DNA of 64,000 nucleotides from an uncultured Clostridia bacterium (lineage in GTDB: Bacteria > Bacillota > Clostridia > TANB77 > CAG-508): positions 94,953 through 158,952 of the forward strand of contig CANQVF010000004.1 in NCBI GenBank assembly GCA_947627185.1. Direction: 5' to 3'. Below the pieces are notes generated by a model, which saw nothing but the letters and a program-made list of their open reading frames with translations, ran no database searches and was not told the origin of the DNA. How positions within the stretch are numbered: position 1 is the first letter of the stretch; every line of letters starts with the position of its first letter. Positions 46,680 to 55,968 of the stretch are shown piece by piece. The translations under genes and the position numbers were made by a program.

Positions 46680-47068
46680 TATATATTGCTGTAATTTTAG
46701 GTTGTATAATAGGAGCTATAATTGGTTCTTTTGCACCAGTAATTCCTTATACATATTCTAGTTATTTATCAATTGCCATAGTTGCTGCTTTAGATACAGT
46801 ATTTGGAGGAATTGCTTCAGTTGTAAAAGGAAATTTTGATTTAAAAATATTCTTATCAGGATTTTTTGGAAATTCTATTTTATCAATAGCATTAACCTTC
46901 TTGGGAGAACAATTAAATGTAGATATATATTTAGCTGCAATAGTAGTTTTTGTTGGAAGAATGTTCACTAATTTAGCAATAATTAGAAGATATTATATAG
47001 ATAAATGGGTTAAAATGATAGAAAAAAGAAAGAAAATAGAAAAAGAAAAATTAGAAGAAAATGCTTAA
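46676..47068 (+). CDS. sbp: Small basic protein Sbp (DUF1290)
   Basis: 130 residues; ATG overlaps the preceding stop and has GAGGAGG upstream. Three membrane helices (1-22, ~28-50, ~62-100) and a basic C-terminal tail. AVILGCIIGAIIGSFAPVIP and YLSIAIVAALDTVFGGI are the family signatures. It is encoded with DUF881 proteins and ftsA across Gram-positives; exact role unknown. A terminator follows, so ftsA is transcribed separately. Confidence 0.93.
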   Translation: MIYIAVILGCIIGAIIGSFAPVIPYTYSSYLSIAIVAALDTVFGGIASVVKGNFDLKIFLSGFFGNSILSIALTFLGEQLNVDIYLAAIVVFVGRMFTNLAIIRRYYIDKWVKMIEKRKKIEKEKLEENA

Positions 47069-47093
47069 ATGTAGTTTTAAAATTTAAAAAAGT

Positions 47094-47131
47094 TAAGAAC
47101 CAAAAGTTTTAAGCTTTAGGTTCTTTTATTT
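47094..47131 (+). terminator. Intrinsic terminator after sbp
   Basis: AAGAACC-A-AAAG pairs with CTTT-A-GGTTCTT, followed by TTATTT. It ends the murA-ftsQ-DUF881-sbp operon. Confidence 0.75.
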
Positions 47132-47192
47132 AGCTGTTTAAAAAATAATAAAAGTTAAATAATATATAAAATGGATATGATTATAAAAAAAT

Positions 47193-47299
47193 AATATTAC
47201 AAATTATGTATATATTTTTCAATAGCATAAAAAATATTACATTTTAATTACAAAAATATGTCATTTTCACTTGACTTTTTACTAAAAATGTAATATTCT
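47193..47299 (+). promoter_or_regulatory. ftsA promoter region with three AATATTACA boxes
   Basis: The promoter is TTGACT (47271-47276), 17 bp, TATTCT (47294-47299). AATATTACA occurs at 47193 and 47233 (40 bp apart), and its inverse lies at 47289-47297 over the -10. The last two extend to 13-bp perfect inverted arms (47233-47245 and 47285-47297). Confidence 0.55.
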
Positions 47300-47367
47300 T
47301 ATCGCATAAGATTTTTTAAAGATAAAAAAGTATAAAAAAGTAATTAATTTTAATGGAGGAGTTAACT

Positions 47368-48600
47368 TTGGCAATAGGGGATATAATTGTTGGTATCGAT
47401 ATTGGAACCTCTAAAGTTAGTACTTTCGTTGGCGAAGTTAATAATTTCAATCAAATTGAAATTATATGTAGTACAAGTAGTAAATGTTCTGCTATTCAAA
47501 AGGGCAAAATAGTTGATGAAGAAGAATTAAGTAATGCAATTTCTAAAACAATTAGTGAAGTTGAAGATATCTCAAATTTACAAATTAATTCTGCTTATAC
47601 TACAATACCAGGTAAGTATATAACAATAGTTCAGAACAGTATTGTAAAAGATGCAAAAGATAAATTAGCTGGTATATCAATAAAAGATGTTGCTTCAGCA
47701 ATAATTCAAGTTAGAGATATTGAAATCCCAGAAGATAAAGTTTTAATAGATATAGTACCAGATAAATTTATCTTAGAAGATGGCAAAGCTGTAGATGATC
47801 CTGTTGGTAAATTTAGTAGTAATTTTACTTTAACTGCTCAAATAATATTGGCAGAAAAGGATTATATTAGGCAGTTAACTTCTGTATTTAAAAAAGCTGG
47901 AATAGAAATAGATGGAGTGGTACCAATATCACTTGCAGAAAGAAATTTAGTATTAGACACAAATGAATTAACAGACAATGTAATGGTTTTAGACATTGGT
48001 GCTGGAAATACAGAAATAGGAGTATTTAATGGTTCAACATTCGTTTATACTAATACTATTTGTTTAGGTGGAGATAATATAACAAGTGATATATCATATG
48101 TATTAAATATTTCTAGAGAAGAAGCAGATAAATTAAAAAGACAATATGGTTTAGCTTTAAGGTCATTCATAGATAATGATAATAATATTGTACTAAATAC
48201 TTGTAAAGATATTGATTCAAAAAATATGACAATAAAAAGTTCAGATTTAATTGAAATAATAGAAGCAAGAATAGAAGAAATATTTACATTAGTTAACAAA
48301 GATATAATTGCTCATGGCCTTAAAAATAATATAAATAATGTAGTTTTAACTGGAGAAGGAATTATTAATATTAACAAAAGTGATATGTCTGGAAAAATAA
48401 TTCTTAATATACCAGTAAAGATTTCTACTGGAAGATTAATAAGTACTGTAAAATCTACTTATAGAGTTAGTTATGCATTAGTAAGATATATAGCAGCAAG
48501 ACCATATGCCAAAACAGTTTCTAGTAGTATATCTGTAAAAACAGAAAGAAATCTTTTAAAAACAGTTTTAGAAAAAATAAAAGATTTTTTCTATTCATAA
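47368..48600 (+). CDS. ftsA: Cell division protein FtsA
   Basis: 410 residues from TTG 47368; GGAGG (47355-47359) is 8 nt upstream and would be inside the gene if the ATG at 47353 were used. Actin-like ATPase that tethers FtsZ to the membrane. VGIDIGTSKVSTFVGE (phosphate 1), VMVLDIGAGNTEIGVFN (phosphate 2) and NNVVLTGEG (adenosine) are visible, as is the 1C domain region (YTTIPGKYITIVQN). The C terminus LLKTVLEKIKDFFYS is an amphipathic membrane-targeting helix. Confidence 0.95.
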   Translation: MAIGDIIVGIDIGTSKVSTFVGEVNNFNQIEIICSTSSKCSAIQKGKIVDEEELSNAISKTISEVEDISNLQINSAYTTIPGKYITIVQNSIVKDAKDKLAGISIKDVASAIIQVRDIEIPEDKVLIDIVPDKFILEDGKAVDDPVGKFSSNFTLTAQIILAEKDYIRQLTSVFKKAGIEIDGVVPISLAERNLVLDTNELTDNVMVLDIGAGNTEIGVFNGSTFVYTNTICLGGDNITSDISYVLNISREEADKLKRQYGLALRSFIDNDNNIVLNTCKDIDSKNMTIKSSDLIEIIEARIEEIFTLVNKDIIAHGLKNNINNVVLTGEGIININKSDMSGKIILNIPVKISTGRLISTVKSTYRVSYALVRYIAARPYAKTVSSSISVKTERNLLKTVLEKIKDFFYS

Positions 48601-48654
48601 AATAAGTTTTTAATTTTAAAAATATATAGAGTTTAAAGAAGGAGGAAATACCTT

Positions 48655-49785
48655 ATGATTATGGATGAGAATGACTTGAATTATATGATGGATGGAACAG
48701 CTACAATTAAAGTTATTGGTGTTGGAGGAGCAGGAAATAACGCAGTAAACAGAATGATTGAAGCAGGAATAAGAAATGTAGAATTTATAGCAGTTAATAC
48801 AGATAGACAAACTTTAAATGAATCTAAAGCTTCTTCCAAAATTCAAATTGGTGAAAAATTGACAAGAGGTTTAGGAGCTGGAGCTAATCCAGATATTGGA
48901 ACTCAAGCAGCAGAAGAAAGTAGATCAGAAATAGCTGAAGTATTAAAAGGTGCTGATATGGTATTTGTTACAGCTGGTATGGGAGGAGGAACTGGAACAG
49001 GTGCAGCTCCAATAGTAGCAGAAACAGCAAAAGAATTAGGAATTTTAACAATAGGTGTAGTAACAAAACCTTTTACTTTTGAAGGTAAAAAAAGATTGGC
49101 ACAAGCTGAAAGAGGAGTTGCAGCTTTAAAAGGAAAAGTTGATACATTAGTTGTTATTCCAAATGATAAGTTATTACAGGTTATAGATAGAAAAACATCA
49201 ATGGTTGAAGCTTTTAGAATGGCTGATGACGTTTTAAGACAAGGTGTTCAAGGTATATCAGATTTAATTTGTGTACCAGGTGTAATTAATCTAGATTTTG
49301 CAGATGTTAGAACTATTATGTTAAATCAAGGTATGGCTCATATGGGTATAGGTTGTGCTAGTGGAGAAAATAGAGCTGAAGATGCTGCAAAACAAGCTAT
49401 TCAAAGTCCATTATTAGAAACTTCAATAGAAGGAGCAAGAGGTATTATAATAAATATTACAGGTGGAAGCGATATGGGATTACATGAAGCAAATACTGCA
49501 GCTGAATTAGTACAAAGAAGTGCAGATCCAGAAGCTAATATCATTTTTGGTACTGTAATAGATGATGCTATGGGAGATGAAATTCAAATTACAGTTATAG
49601 CAACAGGATTTGAAAAAGAAGATGAAAGAAGAGCTAGTTCTCAATATGAAAACATAGTAGCTGATGCTTGGAGAAAGAGAAATGCAAATAATATGAATCA
49701 AAATTCAAATTCTTCAAATGACTCAAATGGAGATTTAGATATACCTACTTTTTTAAGAAAAAACAAGGGTTTAGGAAATAAATAA
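48655..49785 (+). CDS. ftsZ: Cell division protein FtsZ
   Basis: 376 residues, ATG 48655 with AAGGAGG 9 nt upstream. Tubulin-like GTPase of the division ring. [17 protein letters not shown] (~17-33), the signature [12 protein letters not shown] (~106-117), and [11 protein letters not shown] with the T7 Asp are present. Its C-terminal peptide [13 protein letters not shown] is the FtsA/SepF docking tail, preceded by an Asn/Ser linker. It is followed by a very strong terminator. Confidence 0.98.
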   Translation: MIMDENDLNYMMDGTATIKVIGVGGAGNNAVNRMIEAGIRNVEFIAVNTDRQTLNESKASSKIQIGEKLTRGLGAGANPDIGTQAAEESRSEIAEVLKGADMVFVTAGMGGGTGTGAAPIVAETAKELGILTIGVVTKPFTFEGKKRLAQAERGVAALKGKVDTLVVIPNDKLLQVIDRKTSMVEAFRMADDVLRQGVQGISDLICVPGVINLDFADVRTIMLNQGMAHMGIGCASGENRAEDAAKQAIQSPLLETSIEGARGIIINITGGSDMGLHEANTAAELVQRSADPEANIIFGTVIDDAMGDEIQITVIATGFEKEDERRASSQYENIVADAWRKRNANNMNQNSNSSNDSNGDLDIPTFLRKNKGLGNK

Positions 49786-49800
49786 TATATTTTATCAAAT

Positions 49801-49842
49801 AAAAAAAGAAATAATCTACTTTTGTAGATTATTTCTTTTTTT
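49801..49842 (+). terminator. Strong intrinsic terminator after ftsZ
   Basis: A perfect 19-bp stem (49801-49819 with 49824-49842) with a TTTT loop; the inner part is AATAATCTAC / GTAGATTATT, flanked by A and T runs that also allow function in reverse. Confidence 0.95.
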
Positions 49843-49930
49843 CTGCCCTATAATATGACAGTATTTTTGAACATAAAATAGTAAAATAAAAACAATATTT
49901 AAACTAATGAAAGGAAAAAATAAAATCAAA

Positions 49931-50833
49931 ATGACGATATATTTAGATGTTGTTTTTTTTGAAAATGTTGTTCTAAATTACATAATAATTCTATCAACAG
50001 CTATAATAAGTAAATCAAAAACTAATGTTAAACGAATTGTGTTGTCTAGTGTAGTAGGTGGCATTTTTGCTATTTTAAATTATATTGTTAATTTAGAATT
50101 ACTTATGAGCATATTATTAAAAGTCTCGATTTCTTTTATTATGATAATGATAGCTTTTGGAAAATATAGTATAAAAAAAGTTTTAAGAGAAGTTATATTT
50201 TTTTATCTAGTATCATTTACCTTTGGTGGAATTGCTTTTATGCTTCTATTTTTTATTAATCCTAATAATATTGTAGTAGTAAAAAATCATTTTGTTGGAA
50301 CTTATCCATTAAAAATAGCTGTTTTAGCAGGAATAGTTGGATTTATTATTATAGCTATAGTAACAAAAATAATAAGAGATAGAATTAATAAAAAAATTAT
50401 GATATGTGAATTAGAAATATTTTATAATGGAAAAACAAAAAAAATAAAAACTTTGTTAGACACAGGGAATCTATTAAAAGAACCTATTAGCAATGCAGAT
50501 GTAGTAATTGTAGAAAAAGATAGTTTAGAAGGTATAGTTTCAAATAGTTTTTTAGAAGACATAGCTTTTATTCTTCAAGGAAAATGGATTGAAGAGAATA
50601 ATATTCGAGAATATAAATTCAAGCTGGTTCCATTTTCTTCATTAGGAAATGATAATGGCTTATTAATAGCATTTAAGCCAGATTACATTAAAATTTATGG
50701 AGAGGAAGAATTTGTAAGAAATGATGTATTAATAGGAATATATGATGGAAAGTTATCAAGAAATAATATGTATACAAGTTTAATTGGTTTAGATATTTTG
50801 AAGAATTCTAAAAATATTAAAGAAACAGTTTAA
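49931..50833 (+). CDS. spoIIGA: Sporulation sigma-E processing protease SpoIIGA
   Basis: 300 residues from ATG 49931, which gives [12 protein letters not shown], the family N terminus. AAAGGA lies 15 nt upstream, long, but it would be inside the gene if the ATG at 49907 were used. Five membrane segments (to ~150) are followed by a cytoplasmic aspartic-protease-like domain with [11 protein letters not shown] (Asp177 as catalytic residue) and IGLDILKN. It cleaves pro-sigma-E in the mother cell, and sigE follows directly. Confidence 0.94.
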   Translation: MTIYLDVVFFENVVLNYIIILSTAIISKSKTNVKRIVLSSVVGGIFAILNYIVNLELLMSILLKVSISFIMIMIAFGKYSIKKVLREVIFFYLVSFTFGGIAFMLLFFINPNNIVVVKNHFVGTYPLKIAVLAGIVGFIIIAIVTKIIRDRINKKIMICELEIFYNGKTKKIKTLLDTGNLLKEPISNADVVIVEKDSLEGIVSNSFLEDIAFILQGKWIEENNIREYKFKLVPFSSLGNDNGLLIAFKPDYIKIYGEEEFVRNDVLIGIYDGKLSRNNMYTSLIGLDILKNSKNIKETV

Positions 50834-50867
50834 ATATTTTGTAAAGTTTATTAAAGGGGGTAATAAA

Positions 50868-51602
50868 TTGAATTTATTGAAATTTTTAAAAAGTAAAATA
50901 ATAAAAATATTAGGAAAATATTATTATAAGGATAATATTTATAAATTTCCAATTTTTTATATAAAAGGAAATCAAACTTTACCGCCACCACTTGATAGTA
51001 TAGAGGAAGAAAAATTAATTCAAAAATTAATATTAGATGACAAAGATGCAAAACAAATATTAGTAGAAAGAAACTTAAGATTAGTAGTTTATATTGCTAA
51101 AAAATTTGAAAATACTGGTATTGATTTTGAAGATTTAATATCTATAGGTACAATAGGTTTAATGAAAGCTGTTAATACTTTTAATGCTGATAAAAATATA
51201 AAATTAGCAACTTATGCTTCTAGATGTATAGAAAATGAGATATTAATGCAACTTAGAAGAAATACAAAAATAAAAAATGAAGTTTCAATAGATGAGCCAT
51301 TAAATAAAGATGGAGATGGAAATGAATTATTATTGTCAGATATATTAGGTACAGATAATGACATAACTTCAAGAGCAATTGAAAATGAAGTTGATATGTC
51401 TTTGCTTAAAATAGCAATAAGCAAGTTAGATAGCAGAGAAAAGTATATTATGCAATTAAGATTTGGTATTGATGGAGATGGAAAAGAAAAAACGCAAAAA
51501 GAAGTTGCAGATATGTTGGGTATATCTCAAAGTTATATTTCTAGATTAGAAAAGAAAATAATGAATAAAATGAAAAAAGAGATTATGAGTAAAACAGGTT
51601 AA
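50868..51602 (+). CDS. sigE: Sporulation sigma factor SigE
   Basis: 244 residues from TTG 50868 after AAAGGGGGT. Mother-cell sigma factor. The first ~40 residues form the membrane-binding pro-sequence ([15 protein letters not shown]), removed by SpoIIGA. Then [13 protein letters not shown], region 2 ([35 protein letters not shown]), and region 4 ([20 protein letters not shown]) match sigma-E closely. A terminator follows, so the neighbouring sigG is not simply co-transcribed. Confidence 0.97.
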   Translation: MNLLKFLKSKIIKILGKYYYKDNIYKFPIFYIKGNQTLPPPLDSIEEEKLIQKLILDDKDAKQILVERNLRLVVYIAKKFENTGIDFEDLISIGTIGLMKAVNTFNADKNIKLATYASRCIENEILMQLRRNTKIKNEVSIDEPLNKDGDGNELLLSDILGTDNDITSRAIENEVDMSLLKIAISKLDSREKYIMQLRFGIDGDGKEKTQKEVADMLGISQSYISRLEKKIMNKMKKEIMSKTG

Positions 51603-51613
51603 TAAAAATAAGA

Positions 51614-51660
51614 AGAAACTAAATTATTGTTTTAGAATAAAGAATTTAGTTTCTTTTTTT
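51614..51660 (+). terminator. Intrinsic terminator after sigE
   Basis: AGAAACTAAATT (51614-51625) / AATTTAGTTTCT (51643-51654) followed by six more T. Confidence 0.92.
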
Positions 51661-51681
51661 GTTACATTTGTATTAAAAAGA

Positions 51682-51710
51682 TTGTAATTGTAATTAATTA
51701 GATATAAAAT
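51682..51710 (+). promoter_or_regulatory. Sigma-A promoter of the acidic-repeat ATPase gene
   Basis: TTGTAA (51682-51687), 17 bp, TAAAAT (51705-51710), just after the sigE terminator. It suggests vegetative rather than sporulation-only expression. Confidence 0.55.
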
Positions 51711-51764
51711 CATTATAAAATGAAATAATACTATCAAGTAGATATAAAAATGGAGGTAGTTATT

Positions 51765-54764
51765 TTGATTGATAAAAAGGGAAAAAAAGATGAAGAATTA
51801 ATAGTGGATGTTGAAGATGTTGAAAATTTCGGTAAATTAGTAGATGATGATGAATATAAAGAAGGAGAAGCAGACGAATTAAAAAAAGTATCTACTGAAG
51901 ATGAAGAGTATGATGATATTGAAGATGATACTGAAATAGTAGATGATGACGAAGAATATGATGATGTTGAAGATGATACTGAAATAGTAGAAGAAGATGA
52001 AGGTTATGATGAAGTCGAAGATGATGAAGAGTATGAAGAAATAGACGATGATGAAGAATATGATGAAATCAATGATGATGAAGAGTATGAAGAAGTCGAT
52101 GAAGATGAGGAATACGATGAAATCGGTGATGAAGATGCAGAAGAGTACGAAGAAGTAGAAGATGGTGATGAATTCGAAGAAATAGAAGAAGATGAAAATG
52201 GCGAAATAGTAGATGAAGATGCAGATGAGTATGAAGAAGTCGATGATGATGAATTCGAAGAAATAGAAGAAGATGAAAATAGCGAAGTAGTAGATGAAGA
52301 TGCAGATGAGTACGAAGAAGTCGAAGATGATGATGAATTCGAAGAAATAGAAGAAGATGAAAATGGCGAAGTAGTAGATGAAGATGCAGAAGAATATGAA
52401 GAAGTAGAAGATGATGATGAGTTCGAAGAAATAGAAGAAGATGAAAATAGCGAAGTAGTAGATGAAGATGCAGATGAGTATGAAGAAGTAGATGATGATG
52501 AATTCGAAGAAATAGAAGAAGATGAAAATAGCGAAGCATTAGATGAGGATACAGAAGAATATGAAGAAGTAGAAGATGATGATGAGTTCGAAGAAATAGA
52601 AGAAGATGAAAATAACGAAGTAGTAGATGAAGATGCAGAAGAATATGAAGAAGTAGAAGAAGATGATGACCACGAAGAAACAGAAGAAATTGAAGATGAA
52701 AATAACGAAGTAGTAGATGAAGATGCAGAAGAATACGAAGAAGTAGAAGAAGATGGTGACTACGAAGAAACAGAAGAAAGTGAAGATGAAAATAGCGAAG
52801 TAGTAGATGAAGATACAGAAGAATATGAAGAAGTAGAAGATGATGATGGTGACTACGAAGAAACAGAAGAAAGTGAAGATGAAAATAGCGAAGTAGTAGA
52901 TGAAGATACAGAAGAATATGAAGAAGTAGAAGAAGATGATGGTGACTATGAAGAAACAGAAGAAAGTGAAGATGAAAGTAGCGAAGTAGTAGATGAAGAT
53001 GCAGAAGAATATGAAGAAGTAGAAGAAGATGATGGTGACTACGAAGAAACAGAAGAAATTGAAGATGAAAGTAGCGAAGTAGTAGATGAAGATGCAGAAG
53101 AATACGAAGAAGATGTAGAAAATGATGATGAGTCTGAAGAAACTGAAGAAGAACCAATGAGATTTGCTGATGAAGAGCCAATAGAAGAAGATGATGATGA
53201 ACAAGATGATGAAGAAGATGAAGATGAAGAAGAAAATATATATCCAGATGAATTAGTTGATTTGGAATTAGAATGTGTATATATTGGACTTTTATTTAAC
53301 AATCCAAAAGCTATTTCTAGATTTTACTTCTTATATGAAGATTGTAAATTTTCTAATAGTGAATTATATAATTTATATAGAATAATTATCTTTAGAGATG
53401 GAGAAGCATATGCTCCAGCTATTGCAAAAGATAAATATCAATTACCAAGAGAAACTCCAAAAACTTATGACTTAAAATATAAAGTTAGAAAAATGGCAGT
53501 TTCAAAGAAATATGATTTAGAAAAAGTATATACTGATTTAAAGAAATTATTTATTTTAAAGAAAAACTATATGATAGCACCTACATCAGCAATACAACAA
53601 CAAATTTTAGATATTCAAAATTATGATTTATATGAAGATATGACAGTTGAAGAAGTTGAGAGTGCATTAGAGCAAATCACTGTTACAACAGGATTAAGTA
53701 GGGCAGTATTAAACGAAAATGCTACAAGCTTTTTGTTAGCTGATGATAATGAACTAAGTAATGGTATATCATTACCATTCCCAACTTTAACAACAGTTTT
53801 TAAAGGTATTAGAAAAGGTGAAACAATGACATATGCAATGCCTTCAAACTCAGGAAAAAGTAGATTTACTATTGAACTTGCTTGTTACATTGCATTTATT
53901 CATAAGAAAAAAGTATTAGTTATTTCTAATGAAATGTCTCAAGAAAAAATGAGATTATGTATGATAACTACAATTTTAAATAATCCAGAAATACAAAAAT
54001 TACACAAACAAAATATACGTAAAACAGAAGGAGAATTACTTGAATTAAAATTTAGACCAGATGCTAATAAGAAAGTTAAATGTGATGAAGATGGATTTAT
54101 TTTAAGAAAAGATGGAGAAAGCATAGAAGATTTTAGAAAAAGGTTGGAAAAAAATTCTACAGAATTTAAAAAGACAATTGCTGCTACAGAATGGTTAAAT
54201 ACTCAATTAAATAACTCAATTTATTTTATTCATATTACTGAACATTCAAATGATGACTTGAAAAAAATTATTATGAATTATTACTATAAAGAAGCTATAG
54301 AATATATTTTCTATGATACTTTAAAAGCAGATACAGAAAATATAGGTAATGGAAATGAAATTAAGAAAACAGCAACAATACTTTCAAACTTAGCACAAAA
54401 ATTTAAAATGTGGATTGGTTCATCAATGCAATTATTAGAAAGTAGTACATTACCAGTAAACTTAACAATAAATGATATGTCAGCAAGTAAAACTGTAAAA
54501 GAGGTATTGGATACTTTATGTTTAATAAAACAAATAAGTAGACAATCATTGCATAAATATGAATATTCAGATACTGATCAATTTGAAAAATGCTATGATA
54601 TAGAAGTACCAAAAGATACTGATGTTAGATTTTATGCATGTGTAGTAGATAAAAATAGAGCTGGTGCAAAACCAACATTATTATTCAGATTAAACTTAGC
54701 ATATAATGAATGGGAAGAAATGGGACATTTAAGATTAAAACAATCTGAAATTGAAGAAGATTAA
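51765..54764 (+). CDS. Acidic tandem-repeat protein with DnaB-like RecA-fold ATPase domain
   Basis: 999 residues from TTG 51765; GGAGG (51752-51756) is 8 nt upstream, inside the longer ATG frame. Residues ~20-490 are almost only Glu, Asp, Val, Tyr: short 10-16-residue units, then 11-12 units of 27-31 residues such as DADEYEEVDDDEFEEIEEDE. Then a DnaB-N-like helical part (LELECVYIGLLFNNPKAISR). The ATPase shows YAMPSNSGKSRFTIEL (P-loop at ~693-699, DnaB style), VISNEMSQEKM (cf. DnaB SLEMS), EYIFYDTLKAD (Walker B) and VVDKNRAGAKP (cf. DnaB KNRxG). Known spoIIG loci lack such a gene. Possibly an accessory replicative helicase or anti-DNA-mimic ATPase; role unknown. Confidence 0.85.
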   Translation: MIDKKGKKDEELIVDVEDVENFGKLVDDDEYKEGEADELKKVSTEDEEYDDIEDDTEIVDDDEEYDDVEDDTEIVEEDEGYDEVEDDEEYEEIDDDEEYDEINDDEEYEEVDEDEEYDEIGDEDAEEYEEVEDGDEFEEIEEDENGEIVDEDADEYEEVDDDEFEEIEEDENSEVVDEDADEYEEVEDDDEFEEIEEDENGEVVDEDAEEYEEVEDDDEFEEIEEDENSEVVDEDADEYEEVDDDEFEEIEEDENSEALDEDTEEYEEVEDDDEFEEIEEDENNEVVDEDAEEYEEVEEDDDHEETEEIEDENNEVVDEDAEEYEEVEEDGDYEETEESEDENSEVVDEDTEEYEEVEDDDGDYEETEESEDENSEVVDEDTEEYEEVEEDDGDYEETEESEDESSEVVDEDAEEYEEVEEDDGDYEETEEIEDESSEVVDEDAEEYEEDVENDDESEETEEEPMRFADEEPIEEDDDEQDDEEDEDEEENIYPDELVDLELECVYIGLLFNNPKAISRFYFLYEDCKFSNSELYNLYRIIIFRDGEAYAPAIAKDKYQLPRETPKTYDLKYKVRKMAVSKKYDLEKVYTDLKKLFILKKNYMIAPTSAIQQQILDIQNYDLYEDMTVEEVESALEQITVTTGLSRAVLNENATSFLLADDNELSNGISLPFPTLTTVFKGIRKGETMTYAMPSNSGKSRFTIELACYIAFIHKKKVLVISNEMSQEKMRLCMITTILNNPEIQKLHKQNIRKTEGELLELKFRPDANKKVKCDEDGFILRKDGESIEDFRKRLEKNSTEFKKTIAATEWLNTQLNNSIYFIHITEHSNDDLKKIIMNYYYKEAIEYIFYDTLKADTENIGNGNEIKKTATILSNLAQKFKMWIGSSMQLLESSTLPVNLTINDMSASKTVKEVLDTLCLIKQISRQSLHKYEYSDTDQFEKCYDIEVPKDTDVRFYACVVDKNRAGAKPTLLFRLNLAYNEWEEMGHLRLKQSEIEED
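52134..53110 (+). repeat. Coding tandem repeat of 81-93-bp acidic units
   Basis: Eleven to twelve consecutive units begin with GATGCAGA(A/T)GA(A/G)TA or a close variant, and each encodes 27-31 residues ending ...VVDE. The early units contain EFEEIEEDEN; the later ones carry YEETEESEDEN. The coding strand is overwhelmingly purine. The two sub-types indicate expansion by unequal exchange in at least two phases. Confidence 0.9.
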
Positions 54765-54777
54765 GTTAAAATAGTAT

Positions 54778-54835
54778 AAAAAACCTTTTATATGGAAATA
54801 ATGTAAATAACAGATTTTCATATAGGAGGTTTTTT
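54778..54835 (+). promoter_or_regulatory. Terminator-like hairpin that includes the sigG ribosome site
   Basis: Positions 54778-54794 (AAAAAACCTTTTATATG) pair with 54819-54835 (CATATAGGAGGTTTTTT) over 17 bp with two G-T pairs and a 24-nt loop. The 3' arm ends in six T and contains AGGAGG (54824-54829), 9 nt before the sigG TTG. Confidence 0.8.
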
Positions 54836-54838
54836 AAT

Positions 54839-55612
54839 TTGATTAATAGAGTAGAAATAGCAAATGTAAATACCTCTAAATTACAAGTTTTATCGCAAGA
54901 AGAAACAAAAGAATTATTTAAAAAAATGCATGAAGGAGATAAAGATGCAAGAGAAAAATTAATAAATGGAAATTTAAGATTAGTTTTAAGTGTAATTCAG
55001 AGATTTTGTGGAAGAGGTGAAAATGCAGATGACCTTTTTCAAGTTGGTTGTGTAGGTTTAATAAAAGCAATAGATAATTTTGATACTAGTTTAGATATTC
55101 AATTATCTACTTATGGTGTTCCAATGATAATTGGAGAAGTTAGAAGATATTTAAGAGATAATAATATGGTAAGAGTTAGTAGGTCTGTAAGAGATTTAGC
55201 ATATAAAGTATTACAGGCTAAAGAAAAGCTTACCAGACAGAATGGTAAAGAACCTAATATTGAAGAGTTAGCAAAAGAACTTAATGTAGAAAAAGAAGAA
55301 ATAGTCCTTAGTTTAGATGCAATTCAAGATCCAGTATCTTTACAAGAACCTGTTTATAATGATGGTACAGATAATTTATCAATAATGGATCAAGTAAGTG
55401 ATAAAAAAAATACAGATGAATTGTGGGCAGAAAATATCACAATGAATGAAGCTTTAAAAAAATTAAATGATAAGGAAAGAATGATAATAGATAAAAGATT
55501 TTTTATGGGAAGAACACAAATGGAAGTTGCTGATGAAATTGGAATTTCACAAGCACAGGTTTCTAGATTAGAAAAAACAGCAATAGATCATATGAGAAGA
55601 TTATATAAATAA
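54839..55612 (+). CDS. sigG: Sporulation sigma factor SigG
   Basis: 257 residues from TTG 54839. Forespore late sigma factor. NRVEIANVNTSKLQVLSQEE is the conserved start. GNLRLVLSVIQRFCGRGENA and DDLFQVGCVGLIKAIDNFD form region 2, VPMIIGEVRRYLRDNNMVRV and SRSVRDLAYKVLQAKEKLT region 3, and GRTQMEVADEIGISQAQVSR region 4. AIQDPVSLQEPVYNDG is typical of sigma-G. Its ribosome site is inside a strong hairpin, so translation is probably restrained. The ylmC gene converges on its end. Confidence 0.97.
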   Translation: MINRVEIANVNTSKLQVLSQEETKELFKKMHEGDKDAREKLINGNLRLVLSVIQRFCGRGENADDLFQVGCVGLIKAIDNFDTSLDIQLSTYGVPMIIGEVRRYLRDNNMVRVSRSVRDLAYKVLQAKEKLTRQNGKEPNIEELAKELNVEKEEIVLSLDAIQDPVSLQEPVYNDGTDNLSIMDQVSDKKNTDELWAENITMNEALKKLNDKERMIIDKRFFMGRTQMEVADEIGISQAQVSRLEKTAIDHMRRLYK

Positions 55613-55614
55613 TT

Positions 55615-55851
55615 TTAAATTTCTACTAATATTATGTCATCACCAATTACTTTAATAGAACTCCAAGGAATTGTTATGTCATTTCCAGTAGAAAAAATAT
55701 TAAAAAATTTATTGTTTCCAGGAACTATAATATTTGTTATAGTTCCTGTTTCAAAATCTGCTGTTACATCTTGTACGAATCCTAGTCTTTTGGCATCTTT
55801 TATATTTATAACTTCTTTATGTTTAAAATCTAATCCTTTTTTATCATACAT
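55615..55851 (-). CDS. YlmC/YmxH family PRC-barrel protein
   Basis: 78 residues on the minus strand, AAGGAG before the ATG. DFKHKEVINIKDAKRLGFVQ, then DVTADFETGTITNIIVPGNN and ITIPWSSIKVIGDDIILVEI, match the PRC-barrel YlmC/YmxH sporulation family. ylmC lies next to sigG in B. subtilis too, but on the same strand; here it is convergent, 2 bp from the sigG stop. Exact function unknown. Confidence 0.9.
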   Translation of the reverse strand: MYDKKGLDFKHKEVINIKDAKRLGFVQDVTADFETGTITNIIVPGNNKFFNIFSTGNDITIPWSSIKVIGDDIILVEI

Positions 55852-55968
55852 AATGAATATCTCCTTATTAATATAAAAATATGTGCGTATTTATAAAAAT
55901 ATGTTATTTTAATGTATATTTTTACCAAATTTGGAAATGATAAGTAAAAATAAATTTTAGGAGATATT

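Noticed and set aside
49849..49900. Spo0A-controlled spoIIG-type promoter
   Set aside because: TTGAAC at 49867 exists, but no convincing -10 at 17 or 22 bp and no clear TGTCGAA box could be found.
52069..53204. Long minus-strand ORFs rich in His/Leu or Phe/Ile opposite the acidic repeats
   Set aside because: They are mirror images of the GAA/GAT repeat coding strand, with no ribosome site and no plausible protein composition.
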